The notes under the pieces are model-generated. The model was given only the letters and a program-made list of their open reading frames with translations, was not told where the DNA came from and did no database searches. A stretch of 64,000 nucleotides of DNA from Methylocapsa palsarum (lineage in GTDB: Bacteria; Pseudomonadota; Alphaproteobacteria; Rhizobiales; Beijerinckiaceae): positions 62,001 through 126,000 of the forward strand of contig NZ_FOSN01000008.1 in the NCBI RefSeq assembly GCF_900114285.1, in the 5' to 3' direction. Each line of letters begins with the position of its first letter. The stretch's first letter is position 1. Shown piece by piece: positions 44,708 through 54,051 of the stretch. The position numbers were made by a program, and so were the translations under genes.

Positions 44708-45256
44708 CTATTTGAGCCAGTCGGCGCATTTTTGCGGCTCCCGTTCCGCGCCCCACGGCTGCAGGGGAACGGTGGCGGTCGCGTTCTTTGGCGAGCCTTC
44801 GATCAATTTGTCGCTATAGACCATGTAGACGAGAACGTTGCGCTTTGTGTCGCAGCCGCGAATGATCTGCATTTTCTTGAAGATCAGCGAGCGCTTCTCG
44901 CGGAAAACGACATCGCCCTGCGCGAATTTTTCCTTGAACCGGATCGGCGCATATTCGTGGCAGGCGAGCGAGACGTCGGACACCTGCTCGGCGACGCCGA
45001 ACGCGCCTGATATTCCGCCGGCCTCCGGAACCGTGTAATGACAGGCGACGCCTTCGACGACAGGATCGTCGATGCCGTAAGTCGCGAGCTTGTCGTTCGG
45101 GGTCACAAGATTGAACGTCGTCGATTTGCGGAAAATCAGGTCCGGATCGTCCGGACCCGCCGCCGCTGGTCCCGCGACGAAAACCGAAGCCGCGAGCGTG
45201 AAGGCCCAAAGCGTGAAGGCCCAAAGAAGGACAAAGCGCGGAAGCAAAGAGGCCAT
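44708..45256 (-). CDS. creA: CreA family secreted protein
   Basis: A 182-residue periplasmic protein of unknown biochemical role, named from the E. coli creABCD locus. From the ATG at 45256 (MASLLPRFVLLWAF) it has a signal peptide cut near AAAGPD, then VACHYTVPEAGGISGAFGV, SDVSLACHEYAPI and MQIIRGCDTKRNVLVY, carrying the family's conserved Cys residues. The signal core contains an exact 5-residue duplication (WAFTLWAFTL) made by a 15-bp tandem repeat. The frame opens earlier, at 45442. No creBCD is nearby. Confidence 0.85.
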   Translation of the reverse strand: MASLLPRFVLLWAFTLWAFTLAASVFVAGPAAAGPDDPDLIFRKSTTFNLVTPNDKLATYGIDDPVVEGVACHYTVPEAGGISGAFGVAEQVSDVSLACHEYAPIRFKEKFAQGDVVFREKRSLIFKKMQIIRGCDTKRNVLVYMVYSDKLIEGSPKNATATVPLQPWGAEREPQKCADWLK

Positions 45257-45419
45257 GGCTGAACATTTCTCTCGATTATCGGAAGCCGCCGCCTTCAAAA
45301 AGTCCGGCCGCTCCTGAATACCCCGAAACGCGGCCATGATAACACCATCAAGTGATGACAAACGGCGGCTTCCCGAGACGCAGAGTCGCGCGCGTCGCGG
45401 ACCCGGGCCTCGGCGGACT

Positions 45420-46598
45420 ATGGCGGAGGCGGAGCACTTCATGCGTTCACGGACCGGATTTCGCGGTGACCTTTTCCGGTCCTTGACTCTTTCCGGCGCC
45501 GCGTTCCTTGCTGGCGTCGCGGTTTTCGCGCTTGGGGGTCCGAAGATGGCGGCCCTGGCGCAGGCGGAGGATTGCGCCGGACTCCAGTCGCAGATCGCGG
45601 CGCTCGACCGCGGCGCGCAGCCGAACCGTTACGCCGCCGAAATCCAGCGCCGCCGTCCCGAATTCGACCGCGCCGTCGCCTATGCCCGTTCGCTTGGCTG
45701 CGACCGGCCGCAGATTCCATTCTTCGAAACGCCGGTGTCCCCGCGCTGTCCGGGCCTCAATGCGCAAATCCAGCAGATGCAGTCCGATCTCGGGCGGTTT
45801 CAGGCGGCGGCGCAATCCGAACATTCCGCCGCCCGTGCCGGCCTCATCGCACGATTCAACGCTTATTGCCGGGCGCCCGTCCAGGCGGCGCCGCGCCCGC
45901 GCAATTTTTTCGAACAGCTGTTTGGCGGCGGCTTCAACCAGACTCCACAATCGCAACTGCCCGTCCCTGGGCCTGACTCAGGCCTTGAGGCCGACCAGCA
46001 GGATGAAGGCAGACCGCGCGGCGGTTCGCAGGCGGTCTGCGTGCGCACTTGCGACGGCGGCTTTTTCCCGCTCACCATCTCGGCCCGCTCGGCCGACGAG
46101 GACCAGTTGAAGGAGCTCTGCCAGGCGCTCTGCCCCAACACGCCGGTCAGCGTCTACACCAAATCGCCGAACGCGGCGATCGAAACCGCCGCCTCGCTCG
46201 GGGAAGGCGCCGCCTATTCGGATCTGCCGAATGCGCTGAAGTTCCGCACCAGCTTCGACGCCGCCTGCACCTGCAAGCCGCCCGATCAGTCCTGGGCCCA
46301 GGCCCTCGCCGGCGCTGAGCGTCTGCTCGGACGCGAGCGCAAAGGGGACATTCTGGTCAACGAGCAGAAAGCGAACGAGCTATCGGCCCCAAGACCTTCG
46401 TCAAGCGGCCCTTCTGCGCCAGCCGCCTCAGGCAGGGGCGTCAAACCGCAAACCCGCAATGTGCCTCAGGCCAAGCCGGGCTCGACCAGCGAAACCGCCT
46501 CCGCCCCGGGCCTCAACGAGACGCCGGAGGGCGGCGGAGACAGCGCCGATACCGAGGGCGTCAGGCGCGATGTCCGGAAAGTCGGGCCGCCGCTTTGA
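45420..46598 (+). CDS. DUF2865 domain exported protein
   Basis: A 392-residue protein (start at 45420, [10 protein letters not shown]; the Met at 45441 is also possible). A signal peptide or anchor is at about 18-45. The mature part has paired coiled segments with repeated Cys ([22 protein letters not shown]), then the DUF2865 core: [30 protein letters not shown] and [15 protein letters not shown] disordered Ser/Pro/Gly tail follows. Function unknown; the family is restricted largely to Hyphomicrobiales. Its 3' end overlaps gltX by 38 bases on the other strand. Confidence 0.8.
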   Translation: MAEAEHFMRSRTGFRGDLFRSLTLSGAAFLAGVAVFALGGPKMAALAQAEDCAGLQSQIAALDRGAQPNRYAAEIQRRRPEFDRAVAYARSLGCDRPQIPFFETPVSPRCPGLNAQIQQMQSDLGRFQAAAQSEHSAARAGLIARFNAYCRAPVQAAPRPRNFFEQLFGGGFNQTPQSQLPVPGPDSGLEADQQDEGRPRGGSQAVCVRTCDGGFFPLTISARSADEDQLKELCQALCPNTPVSVYTKSPNAAIETAASLGEGAAYSDLPNALKFRTSFDAACTCKPPDQSWAQALAGAERLLGRERKGDILVNEQKANELSAPRPSSSGPSAPAASGRGVKPQTRNVPQAKPGSTSETASAPGLNETPEGGGDSADTEGVRRDVRKVGPPL

Positions 46599-47928
46599 TC
46601 CTGCCGATGAGAGGCAGCAGCGCCGCCAGTTCCGGGCCCTTTTCCTTTCCCGTCAAGGCAAGGCGAAGGGGATGGAACAAAGCCCTGCCCTTGCGGCCTG
46701 TGGTTTCCTTCAAGCTTTTCGTCCAGGCCGCCCAGGTCGTCTCGTCCCAGGGCTCGTCCGGCAGACTTTCGAGGGCCGCGCGCAGGAAATCCGGATCGAG
46801 ATCCTCGTGCGGCGCGACGGCGAGGTCGCCGTCGACGACCCGCCACCACTCCACAACATCCAGAAATACAACGAGATTTCCGCGCACCGCGAGCCAGAAA
46901 GGATTCGCCTTGCGCCCGGCGATATCATGCGCCGCGAGCCGCTCCCGCACCGCCTCGAAAGCGAGCCCGTGCAGCGTGCGCGCCGACAATCCTTCGAGTT
47001 CGGCCGGATCGAACCGCGTAGGGGTGCGTGAAATCAGGCCGAGGTCCAGCGAGCTCACGAGATCATCGAGGCTGGCGACTGGATGCAGCGCCACAGAGGT
47101 TCCGATCAGGACGGCGGCGGCCGCAACCGCCAGGGATTCGATGCCCTGATCCCTCAAACCGCCAATCGACAAGGCACCGGTGCGTTTCGACAGGCCTTCG
47201 CCGTCGATCGACGACAGAAGGTTGTGGTGCGCGAAAGCCGGAACGGCGTCGCGCCCGGTTTCCCCCGCAAGGGTCTCCAAAAGCTGGATCTGAACGGCGG
47301 TGTTCGTGACATGGTCCTCGCCGCGAATGATCAGGCTGACCTTCATGTCCATGTCGTCGACGACCGAGGGAAGCGTGTACAGATACGTGCCGTCCTCGCG
47401 CAGCAGTACGGGGTCCGAGAGCGAACTGCAGTCGTAATGGCTCTCGCCGCGGACGAGGTCGCTCCAGCGCACGACCTTCCAGTCGAGCTTGAACCGCCAA
47501 TGCGGCTTGCGGCCCTCGGCCTCGTAGCGGGCCTTGTCCTCATCGGTGAGATCGAGACTGGCGCGATCATACACAGGCGGCAGGCCGCGCGCCTGCTGGC
47601 GCTTGCGCTTGCGCTCGAGTTCGGCCGCGCTCTCGTAGCACGGGTAGAGCCGCCCGCAATCGCGCAGGCGCTCCGCGGCGCGATGATAGAGCGCGAACCG
47701 CTGCGATTGCCGCGTGATGAGATCCGGCTTGATCCCGAGCCAGGCGAGATCGACCTCGATGGCCTGGGCGTATTCCTCCTTCGAGCGCTCGAGATCTGTG
47801 TCGTCGAAGCGAAGGATGAATTCGCCATGATGCTTCTTCGCGTAGAGATAGTTCAGCAAAGCGGTCCGCGCATTGCCGATGTGAATGCGGCCGGTCGGCG
47901 AAGGCGCGAAGCGAAGAACGGGATGCGG
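46561..47928 (-). CDS. gltX: Glutamate--tRNA ligase
   Basis: Class I synthetase charging tRNA-Glu. From the ATG at 47928 ([15 protein letters not shown]) it has 455 residues, the HIGN form of HIGH in [10 protein letters not shown], and the KMSKS-equivalent [10 protein letters not shown] (about 238-247). The LSKR form with the shorter length resembles the second GluRS type of alphaproteobacteria, some of which charge tRNA-Gln or tRNA-Glu1; which tRNAs are used cannot be told here. The frame opens at 47985. Confidence 0.93.
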   Translation of the reverse strand, partial: PHPVLRFAPSPTGRIHIGNARTALLNYLYAKKHHGEFILRFDDTDLERSKEEYAQAIEVDLAWLGIKPDLITRQSQRFALYHRAAERLRDCGRLYPCYESAAELERKRKRQQARGLPPVYDRASLDLTDEDKARYEAEGRKPHWRFKLDWKVVRWSDLVRGESHYDCSSLSDPVLLREDGTYLYTLPSVVDDMDMKVSLIIRGEDHVTNTAVQIQLLETLAGETGRDAVPAFAHHNLLSSIDGEGLSKRTGALSIGGLRDQGIESLAVAAAAVLIGTSVALHPVASLDDLVSSLDLGLISRTPTRFDPAELEGLSARTLHGLAFEAVRERLAAHDIAGRKANPFWLAVRGNLVVFLDVVEWWRVVDGDLAVAPHEDLDPDFLRAALESLPDEPWDETTWAAWTKSLKETTGRKGRALFHPLRLALTGKEKGPELAALLPLIGRIKAAARLSGHRA

Positions 47929-48309
47929 CATCACTTTTCCTGATCTTGTAACGGCGGACGGAGCGTCGGGGGGTTCATCAAGCATGGAGATTATTTAAAT
48001 GTCGCCAGTGACGCCCCCGCTCCGCCGGCGCATCGCAACGTCGCCGATACGTGGGTGATTTCTGACGAAGCATGGACTGTCTCAGTATCTGTATTGGGAT
48101 GATCGGAGCAAGACCGTGGCGCGCTCGGCGTCGTCGCCACCCCAAATTCGGCCTGCGCGCCGCCCCGCGAAGCCGCCGGATAGGGTTCCTCAATATCGAT
48201 TGACAGCTCTCACCGGCGCGTATCTAGCTCCTTCCCGGGGATTGCGATCTCCCCTTCCAGGCGGCTCGCCCAAGCATCGCGTCCAGCTTATTTCGGCCAG
48301 GGGCGCCGC
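47929..48309. other. Intergenic region between gltX and chrA
   Basis: 381 bases holding two divergent promoter regions. I see no convincing gene, repeat or RNA. A perfect TTGACA box lies at 48200 on the plus strand. Confidence 0.5.
48200..48226 (+). promoter_or_regulatory. Possible promoter of chrA
   Basis: TTGACA at 48200-48205 and TATCTA at 48221-48226 with a 15-base spacer, shorter than optimal. The gene start is 84 bases downstream. Confidence 0.3.
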
Positions 48310-49704
48310 ATGTCCGCTTGTTCTCCGACATCTCCGAACGCCAAACTTCAGGCCGACCGCGCAGTCTCGTTCAGCGAGGCGTTTCGTGTCTGGCTGCGTG
48401 TCGCACTTTTGAGCTTTGGCGGCCCGGCCGGCCAGATCTCGATGATGCATCGTATCTTGGTGGAAGAGAAGAAATGGGTTTCCGAGGGCCGGTTCCTCCA
48501 CGCCCTCAATTATTGCATGCTGCTGCCCGGCCCAGAGGCGCAGCAACTCGCGACCTATATCGGCTGGCTGGTGCACAAGACGCCCGGCGGGATCATGGCC
48601 GGAGGGCTGTTTATCCTCCCGGGCGTCGTCGCGATCATGGCGCTCAGCATGATTTACGCCGCGTTCGGCAATATCGAGATCGTGGCGGCTCTCTTTTTTG
48701 GCCTGAAAGCGGCCGTTCTTGCAATCGTACTGCAAGCGGTGACTCGGCTTGGAAAGAGGGCGCTCGGGAACCGCACCATGCAGGCGTTCGCGGCCGCCGC
48801 CTTCGTCGCGATTTTCTTCTTTGACGCACCGTTCCCCCTCATCGTCCTGACAGCAGGCATGATCGGGTATTTCGGTGGTCGGGCCAATCATCCGGCGTTC
48901 GCAAGCGGCGGCGGACACGGACCAGGCAGCGGGGCGGCGGACAAAGGGATCCTCATCAGTGACGAAATTGACCGCTCCAGCATTCGCTTCAGCCAATCCC
49001 TCAAGGTTGCAGCGATCTGGCTGGCCATCTGGCTCGCGCCCGTCGCCGCGCTCCTGTTTATCATGGGCGAGGCCAACGTCTTCACGCAGATAGCAATGTT
49101 CTTCTCGAAAATGGCTGTCGTGACCTTCGGCGGCGCCTATGCGGTCCTCGCCTATGTCGCGCAGCAAGCCGTCCAGAGCTTTCACTGGCTTAAACCGGGC
49201 GAGATGCTCGACGGACTCGGCATGGCGGAGACGACGCCCGGCCCTCTCATCATGGTGTTGCAATTCGTGGGCTTCATGGCGGCCTATCATGAGCCAAGCG
49301 CGCTGCCACCTTTGTTGGCCGGAGCGCTGGGCGGATTACTGGCGACTTGGGTGACCTTTACGCCCTGCTTCCTTTGGATTTTCGTCGGCGCTCCCTACAT
49401 CGAACAATTGCGCGGCAACGTGGCGCTGACGGGCGCGCTCTCCGCAATCACGGCCGCCGTCGTCGGCGTCATCCTCAATCTCGCCATCTGGTTCTCGATC
49501 CACACCGTTTTTCGTCGGACTGTTCCCATACGGGCGTTTGGCTTGTCCTTTGATTGGCCGGTGGCGGCGAGCCTCAATCCATGGGCTCTGCTGCTCACGA
49601 TCAGCGCGATTATCGCCATTTTCCGCTACAAAGCCGGTCTGCTGCAAACGCTTGCCGGTTCCGCCGCGGCGGGCGCCGCCTTCTATGTGATTGGTCTGAT
49701 TTAA
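48310..49704 (+). CDS. chrA: Chromate transporter ChrA, long two-domain form
   Basis: Inner-membrane efflux protein that exports chromate driven by proton-motive force. The 464 residues contain two homologous chromate_transp halves: the first with LLSFGGPAGQISMMH (about 32-46), the second with VTFGGAYAVLAYVAQQAV (about 272-289) and GLGMAETTPGPLIMVLQFVG. About ten hydrophobic helices are visible. Many ChrA homologues have no proven chromate phenotype, so the substrate is family-based. Single gene, flanked downstream by the tandem dispersed repeat. Confidence 0.92.
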   Translation: MSACSPTSPNAKLQADRAVSFSEAFRVWLRVALLSFGGPAGQISMMHRILVEEKKWVSEGRFLHALNYCMLLPGPEAQQLATYIGWLVHKTPGGIMAGGLFILPGVVAIMALSMIYAAFGNIEIVAALFFGLKAAVLAIVLQAVTRLGKRALGNRTMQAFAAAAFVAIFFFDAPFPLIVLTAGMIGYFGGRANHPAFASGGGHGPGSGAADKGILISDEIDRSSIRFSQSLKVAAIWLAIWLAPVAALLFIMGEANVFTQIAMFFSKMAVVTFGGAYAVLAYVAQQAVQSFHWLKPGEMLDGLGMAETTPGPLIMVLQFVGFMAAYHEPSALPPLLAGALGGLLATWVTFTPCFLWIFVGAPYIEQLRGNVALTGALSAITAAVVGVILNLAIWFSIHTVFRRTVPIRAFGLSFDWPVAASLNPWALLLTISAIIAIFRYKAGLLQTLAGSAAAGAAFYVIGLI

Positions 49705-49747
49705 CCGCCGGAGACGGGCAATCCTGATCAATCGCAGGACTTCATGC

Positions 49748-49988
49748 GATCGGAAAGCGCTCAAGCATATTCCGATCGGAATGAATCAATCCCATCGACA
49801 AGACTATGCTCAAGTCTTTGACTCTGGAGCGGTTTCTGATCGATCGCATGACTTCATGCGATCGGAAAGCGCTCGAGCATATTCCGATTGGAGTGAATCA
49901 ATCCAATCGAGAAGAATATGCTCAAGCCTTTGAATCTGTAGCGATTTCTGATCGATCGCATGACTTCATGCGATCGGAAAGCGCTCTA
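49748..49988 (-). repeat. Dispersed palindromic repeat, tandem array with 112-bp period
   Basis: The marker GATCGGAAAGCGCTC occurs at 49748, 49860 and 49972, exactly 112 bases apart, giving two full units and a partial third. Each unit holds TCCGAT(C/T)GGA, then TATGCTCAAG, CTGATCGATCGCATGA and CTTCATGCGATC. The orientation is opposite to the copies at 30151 and 44570. The right end includes the nadE TAG stop. Confidence 0.88.
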
Positions 49989-51755
49989 AGCCTCGCCCTC
50001 CCCGGCTCCGCCCCCGCGCGGCCAGACGATCCCCGAGGGCGCGGCCACGGTCCCGAACGGATCGCGGAATTTATTGACGATCGGATAGCGCCGGTCGCGG
50101 CCGAAGTTCTTTTTCGTCACCTTGACGCCCGGGGCCGACTGGCGGCGCTTGTATTCGGCGAGATACAACAGTTTTTCGATGCGCCTCACAGTCTCAAGAT
50201 CGTGGCCTTGGGCGACGAGATCGGACACCCGCATTTCCTTTTCGACCAGCCCTTCAAGGATCGGGTCCAGCGCCTCATAGGGCGGCAGCGAGTCCTGATC
50301 CTTCTGGTTCTCGCGCAATTCGGCGGTCGGCGGCTTCACCAGAATATTTTGCGGGATCACCTCGCCGTCCGGCCCCAGCGCGCCCTCCGGCTTCCAGACA
50401 TTGCGCAATTGGCCGAGCCGAAAAACCTGGAGTTTGTAGAGATCCTTGATCGGATTGAAGCCGCCATTCATGTCGCCGTAAAGGGTGGCGTAGCCGACCG
50501 ACATTTCCGATTTGTTTCCCGTCGTGACCACCATGGGGCCGAACTTGTTCGACACCGACATCAAAAGCGCGCCGCGCGCGCGGCTCTGGATGTTTTCTTC
50601 GGTCAGCCCCGGCGCCGTCCCCTTGAACAGCGGCTCCAGCACCTTTTCGAACCCGTCCACGGCGGGCGCGATGGGCAGGATGTCATAGCGCACGCCGAGC
50701 GCCTTCGCGCAGGCTTCGGCGTCGATAAGGGACTCGTTCGAGGTGAATCGATAGGGAAGCATGATGCAATGGACGCGCGAGGCGCCGAGGGCGTCCACCG
50801 CCATCGCGGCGCAAAGGGCGGAATCGACTCCGCCCGAAAGCCCCATGACCACGCCGGGGAAGCCGTTCCTCGCGACGTAATCGCGCAGGCCAAGGACGCA
50901 GGCTGCATAGTCGGCTCGATCACCCTCCGGAAGCTCGGCCTTCGGCCCCTCGACGCAGACGAAGCCCATGGCGCGGCGCTCCCAGACCGTGCGGGCGACC
51001 ATCGGCGCGAAGGCCGGAAGCTGAAACGCCAGCGACGCGTCGGCGTTGAGCGCGAACGAGGCGCCGTCGAAGACGAGTTCGTCCTGGCCGCCGAACTGAT
51101 TCAGATAGACGAGCGGCAAACGGCTCTCGACGACCCGCGCGACCGCGACCGATAATCTCTCGTCCGTCTTGCCCCGCCAATACGGCGAGCCGTTGGGAAC
51201 GAGAAGAATTTCGCCGCCCGTCTCGGCGATGCATTCGACAGGGTCCGGCCCCCAGATGTCCTCGCAGATCGGAACGCCGATGCGAACGCCGCGAAACACG
51301 ATCGGCCCTGGCATGGGACCGGCGGCGAACACGCGCTTTTCGTCGAAAACGCCGTAATTCGGCAAATCGGCCTTGAACCGCACAGCCTCCACGCGACCCC
51401 GGTCGAGAAGCGCGTAGGCGTTGTAGCAGAGACCATCTTCGACAAGCGGAAGTCCGACGAGAACCGCAGGTCCGCCATCGGCGGTCTCGAGCGCCAGTTC
51501 CTCGCAGGCGGCGCGGCAGGCTTCCAGAAACGCAGGTTTTAAGACGAGATCTTCCGGCGGATAGCCCGCGAGGAACAATTCGGAAAACATCACGAGGTCC
51601 GCGCCGAACGCCCTGGCTTCCGCCCGCGCGGCGCGAACGCGCGCGAGATTGCCGGCGATGTCGCCAACGACGCAATCGATCTGCGCGACGCCGATGACGA
51701 GGCGGGCGGCGGGCGCGCCGGCGTTTTCCTCCAGCGGTCGAACAGGCGGGCTCAT
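49986..51755 (-). CDS. nadE: Glutamine-dependent NAD+ synthetase
   Basis: Amidates deamido-NAD+ with ammonia drawn from glutamine. The 589-residue two-domain protein has an N-terminal nitrilase-type glutaminase with the Glu-Lys-Cys triad (SELFLAGYPPEDL, FKADLPNYGVFDE and VPICEDIW) and a C-terminal synthetase with the P-loop GLSGGVDSAL (about 293-302) and the late VTTGNKSEMSVGY. The gene is coupled to the upstream dioxygenase gene by a 4-base ATGA overlap: the dioxygenase is on the same strand but its stop is at 51752, so it is transcribed first. Confidence 0.95.
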   Translation of the reverse strand: MSPPVRPLEENAGAPAARLVIGVAQIDCVVGDIAGNLARVRAARAEARAFGADLVMFSELFLAGYPPEDLVLKPAFLEACRAACEELALETADGGPAVLVGLPLVEDGLCYNAYALLDRGRVEAVRFKADLPNYGVFDEKRVFAAGPMPGPIVFRGVRIGVPICEDIWGPDPVECIAETGGEILLVPNGSPYWRGKTDERLSVAVARVVESRLPLVYLNQFGGQDELVFDGASFALNADASLAFQLPAFAPMVARTVWERRAMGFVCVEGPKAELPEGDRADYAACVLGLRDYVARNGFPGVVMGLSGGVDSALCAAMAVDALGASRVHCIMLPYRFTSNESLIDAEACAKALGVRYDILPIAPAVDGFEKVLEPLFKGTAPGLTEENIQSRARGALLMSVSNKFGPMVVTTGNKSEMSVGYATLYGDMNGGFNPIKDLYKLQVFRLGQLRNVWKPEGALGPDGEVIPQNILVKPPTAELRENQKDQDSLPPYEALDPILEGLVEKEMRVSDLVAQGHDLETVRRIEKLLYLAEYKRRQSAPGVKVTKKNFGRDRRYPIVNKFRDPFGTVAAPSGIVWPRGGGAGEGEA

Positions 51756-52540
51756 TCGAAGAGATAAGCGTCCATCGCCATCACCCCCCGCTGGACTGAA
51801 TGATGGATCCGCCGACCCCTGGCGCCTTCTCCAGCCGCGCCGAAGGCGAAAGCCAGCGGGAGGAAATGCTCCTCGCTTGGATGGTTGTCGCGCGCGTGCG
51901 GCGCGAGATTGCGATATTCGGCGATCGCTTCGATCTCGCCCGACTGCGCTTTCGCCAGAACCCAGTCGTCGAAATCCTGGACCCAGTACGGCGCCGGAGC
52001 GTCGAAGGCGTAGCCGCCGTTGAGAACTTCATGCAGATTGTGGGTGAGACTGCCGGAACCGATGACGAGGACGTTTTGCTTTCGCAGCGCCGCGAGAGCG
52101 CGGCCGAGCGCAACGTGATGGCCGGCGCCCAGCGCGGGCTGAACCGACATTTGCACGACCGGAATCTCCGCGCCCGGATACATCAGGGCGAGCGGAACCC
52201 AGACGCCGTGATCAAAGCCCCGGCCGGAGATTTCCGTCGATGGAATGCCGGCCTGCTCCACCAGATACGCCGCCAGCTCGGCGAGCTGGGGCAGTCCGGG
52301 CGCTGGATAAACTATTTTATAAAGTTCATCCTCGAACCCCTGGAAATCATAGATCATCCCTGGGTTTTTATCGATGCAGAATGAGGGCGTCGCCGCCTCG
52401 AAATGCGCCGAGGCGATGAGGATCGCCTGCGGGCGTCCAAGCTCGTCCCCGAGACGCGCCAGACAATCGCGCGCAGGATTATCGTGCAGGATCAGATTGG
52501 GCGCCCCGTGCGAGACGAAGAGCGTCGGAAAAGCAGTCAT
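51752..52540 (-). CDS. LigB-type class III extradiol ring-cleavage dioxygenase (DODA/YgiD family)
   Basis: A 262-residue Zn/Fe enzyme of the DODA family. Metal-binding and active-site histidines are visible in FVSHGAPNL (near 8-16), IASAHFEA (about 42-49), GRGFDHGVWVPL (about 105-116) and GSGSLTHNLHEV (about 155-166). Family members cleave catechols such as DOPA, but many bacterial forms have unknown substrates. It lies between class II DAHP synthase (21 bases upstream) and nadE (4-base overlap). Confidence 0.85.
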   Translation of the reverse strand: MTAFPTLFVSHGAPNLILHDNPARDCLARLGDELGRPQAILIASAHFEAATPSFCIDKNPGMIYDFQGFEDELYKIVYPAPGLPQLAELAAYLVEQAGIPSTEISGRGFDHGVWVPLALMYPGAEIPVVQMSVQPALGAGHHVALGRALAALRKQNVLVIGSGSLTHNLHEVLNGGYAFDAPAPYWVQDFDDWVLAKAQSGEIEAIAEYRNLAPHARDNHPSEEHFLPLAFAFGAAGEGARGRRIHHSVQRGVMAMDAYLFE

Positions 52541-52561
52541 GTCGCGCCCAGTCCTGCGCCG

Positions 52562-53950
52562 TTATTCGGCGGCGTCGAATTCCGCACGGCCGCGGCCGAT
52601 CCGTTCCGTTTTCAAAAGCTCGGCCACCAGAAACGCGACTTCGATCGCCTGTTCGGCGTTGAGCCTTGGATCGCAATATGTGTGGTAGCGATCGTGCAGG
52701 TCGGCCTCGGTGATGGCGCGCGCGCCGCCGGTGCATTCGGTGACGTTCTTGCCGGTCATTTCGAGGTGGACGCCGCCGGCGTAGGTTCCCTCGGCCTGGT
52801 GCACGGCGAAGAAGGTGCGGAGCTCGCTCATGATCTTGTCGAAGGGCCGGGTCTTGAAGCCGTTGACCGCCTTGATCGTGTTGCCGTGCATGGGATCGCA
52901 TGACCAGACGACGCTGCGGCCCTCCTTCTTCACCGCGCGGATGAGGCCCGGGAGCTTGTCCGCCGCCTTGTCGGCGCCGAAGCGACAGATCAGGGTCAGA
53001 CGTCCCGGCTCGTTGGCGGGGTTCAGCACATCGATCAGCTGCAGCAGGTCGTCGCCGCTGAGGCTCGGACCGCATTTGAGGCCGATCGGATTCTTGACGC
53101 CGCGCGCGTATTCAATGTGGGCGTGGCCGGGCTGACGGGTCCGGTCGCCGATCCAGATCATATGTCCGGAGGTCGCGTAATGATCGCCCGTGGTCGAATC
53201 AACGCGGGTCAGCGCCTCCTCGAAGCCGAGCAGAAGCGCCTCATGTGAGGTGTAGAACTCGGTCTGGCGCAATTCCTGATGGGATTCGGGGTCGAGGCCG
53301 ATCGCCCGCATGAAGCCGAGCGTCTCGGTGATCCGGTCGGCGAGTTCCTGGTAGCGCGCCGATTGCGGGCTGTCCTTGATGAAGCCGAGCATCCACCGAT
53401 GCGCGTTTTCGAGATTGGCGTAGCCGCCGGTCGCAAAAGCGCGCAGAAGGTTCAATGTCGCGGCCGACTGACGATACGCCATCAGCTGGCGCGCCGGATC
53501 GGGAACGCGGCTCTCCGGTTCGAAGGCGATGTCGTTGACAATGTCGCCGCGATAGCTCGGCAGCTCGCGGTCGCCGATTTTTTCGTTCGGCGCCGAGCGC
53601 GGCTTGGCGAACTGGCCGGCGATACGGCCGACCTTCACAACCGGCAGGGCGGCGGCGAAGGTCGCGACCACGGACATCTGCAGGAACACGCGGAAGAAAT
53701 CGCGGATATTGTCGGCCGAATGTTCAGCGAAGGCTTCGGCGCAATCGCCTCCCTGCAGCAGAAACGCCTCGCCATTGGCGACTTTCGCCAGCGCGCGTTT
53801 CAGCTTGCGCGCCTCGCCAGCGAAGACGAGCGGCGGAAACCCCGCGAGCTGGCGCTCGACCTCGGCCAGAGCCGCGGCGTCGGCATATTGCGGGGCTTGC
53901 TCGATCGGTTTGGCTCTCCAACTCGCAGGAGACCAGCAGTCAACAGGCAT
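52562..53950 (-). CDS. aroG: 3-deoxy-7-phosphoheptulonate synthase, class II
   Basis: First step of the shikimate pathway: phosphoenolpyruvate plus erythrose 4-phosphate to DAHP. The 462 residues match the plant-like class II enzyme: N-terminal [17 protein letters not shown], metal Cys and phosphate residues in [11 protein letters not shown], then [28 protein letters not shown] and [10 protein letters not shown], with the metal ligands near [11 protein letters not shown]. No class I enzyme is present here. The symbol is nominal (aroF/aroG/aroH are all used). It provides precursor for TrpB and TrpF. Confidence 0.95.
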   Translation of the reverse strand: MPVDCWSPASWRAKPIEQAPQYADAAALAEVERQLAGFPPLVFAGEARKLKRALAKVANGEAFLLQGGDCAEAFAEHSADNIRDFFRVFLQMSVVATFAAALPVVKVGRIAGQFAKPRSAPNEKIGDRELPSYRGDIVNDIAFEPESRVPDPARQLMAYRQSAATLNLLRAFATGGYANLENAHRWMLGFIKDSPQSARYQELADRITETLGFMRAIGLDPESHQELRQTEFYTSHEALLLGFEEALTRVDSTTGDHYATSGHMIWIGDRTRQPGHAHIEYARGVKNPIGLKCGPSLSGDDLLQLIDVLNPANEPGRLTLICRFGADKAADKLPGLIRAVKKEGRSVVWSCDPMHGNTIKAVNGFKTRPFDKIMSELRTFFAVHQAEGTYAGGVHLEMTGKNVTECTGGARAITEADLHDRYHTYCDPRLNAEQAIEVAFLVAELLKTERIGRGRAEFDAAE

Positions 53951-54051
53951 CGGATTGAAACTCCAGGGCTGCGCCCTTGCAACAGGATCTTTCGGAAAAG
54001 TCGTTTATACAGAGGTTTTCGTAAATGGCCATTGCCGCGTTGATTCGCGGA

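Noticed and set aside
49806-51155. 449-codon plus-strand frame opposite nadE
   Set aside because: Begins inside the dispersed repeat and runs antisense to the NadE synthetase domain.
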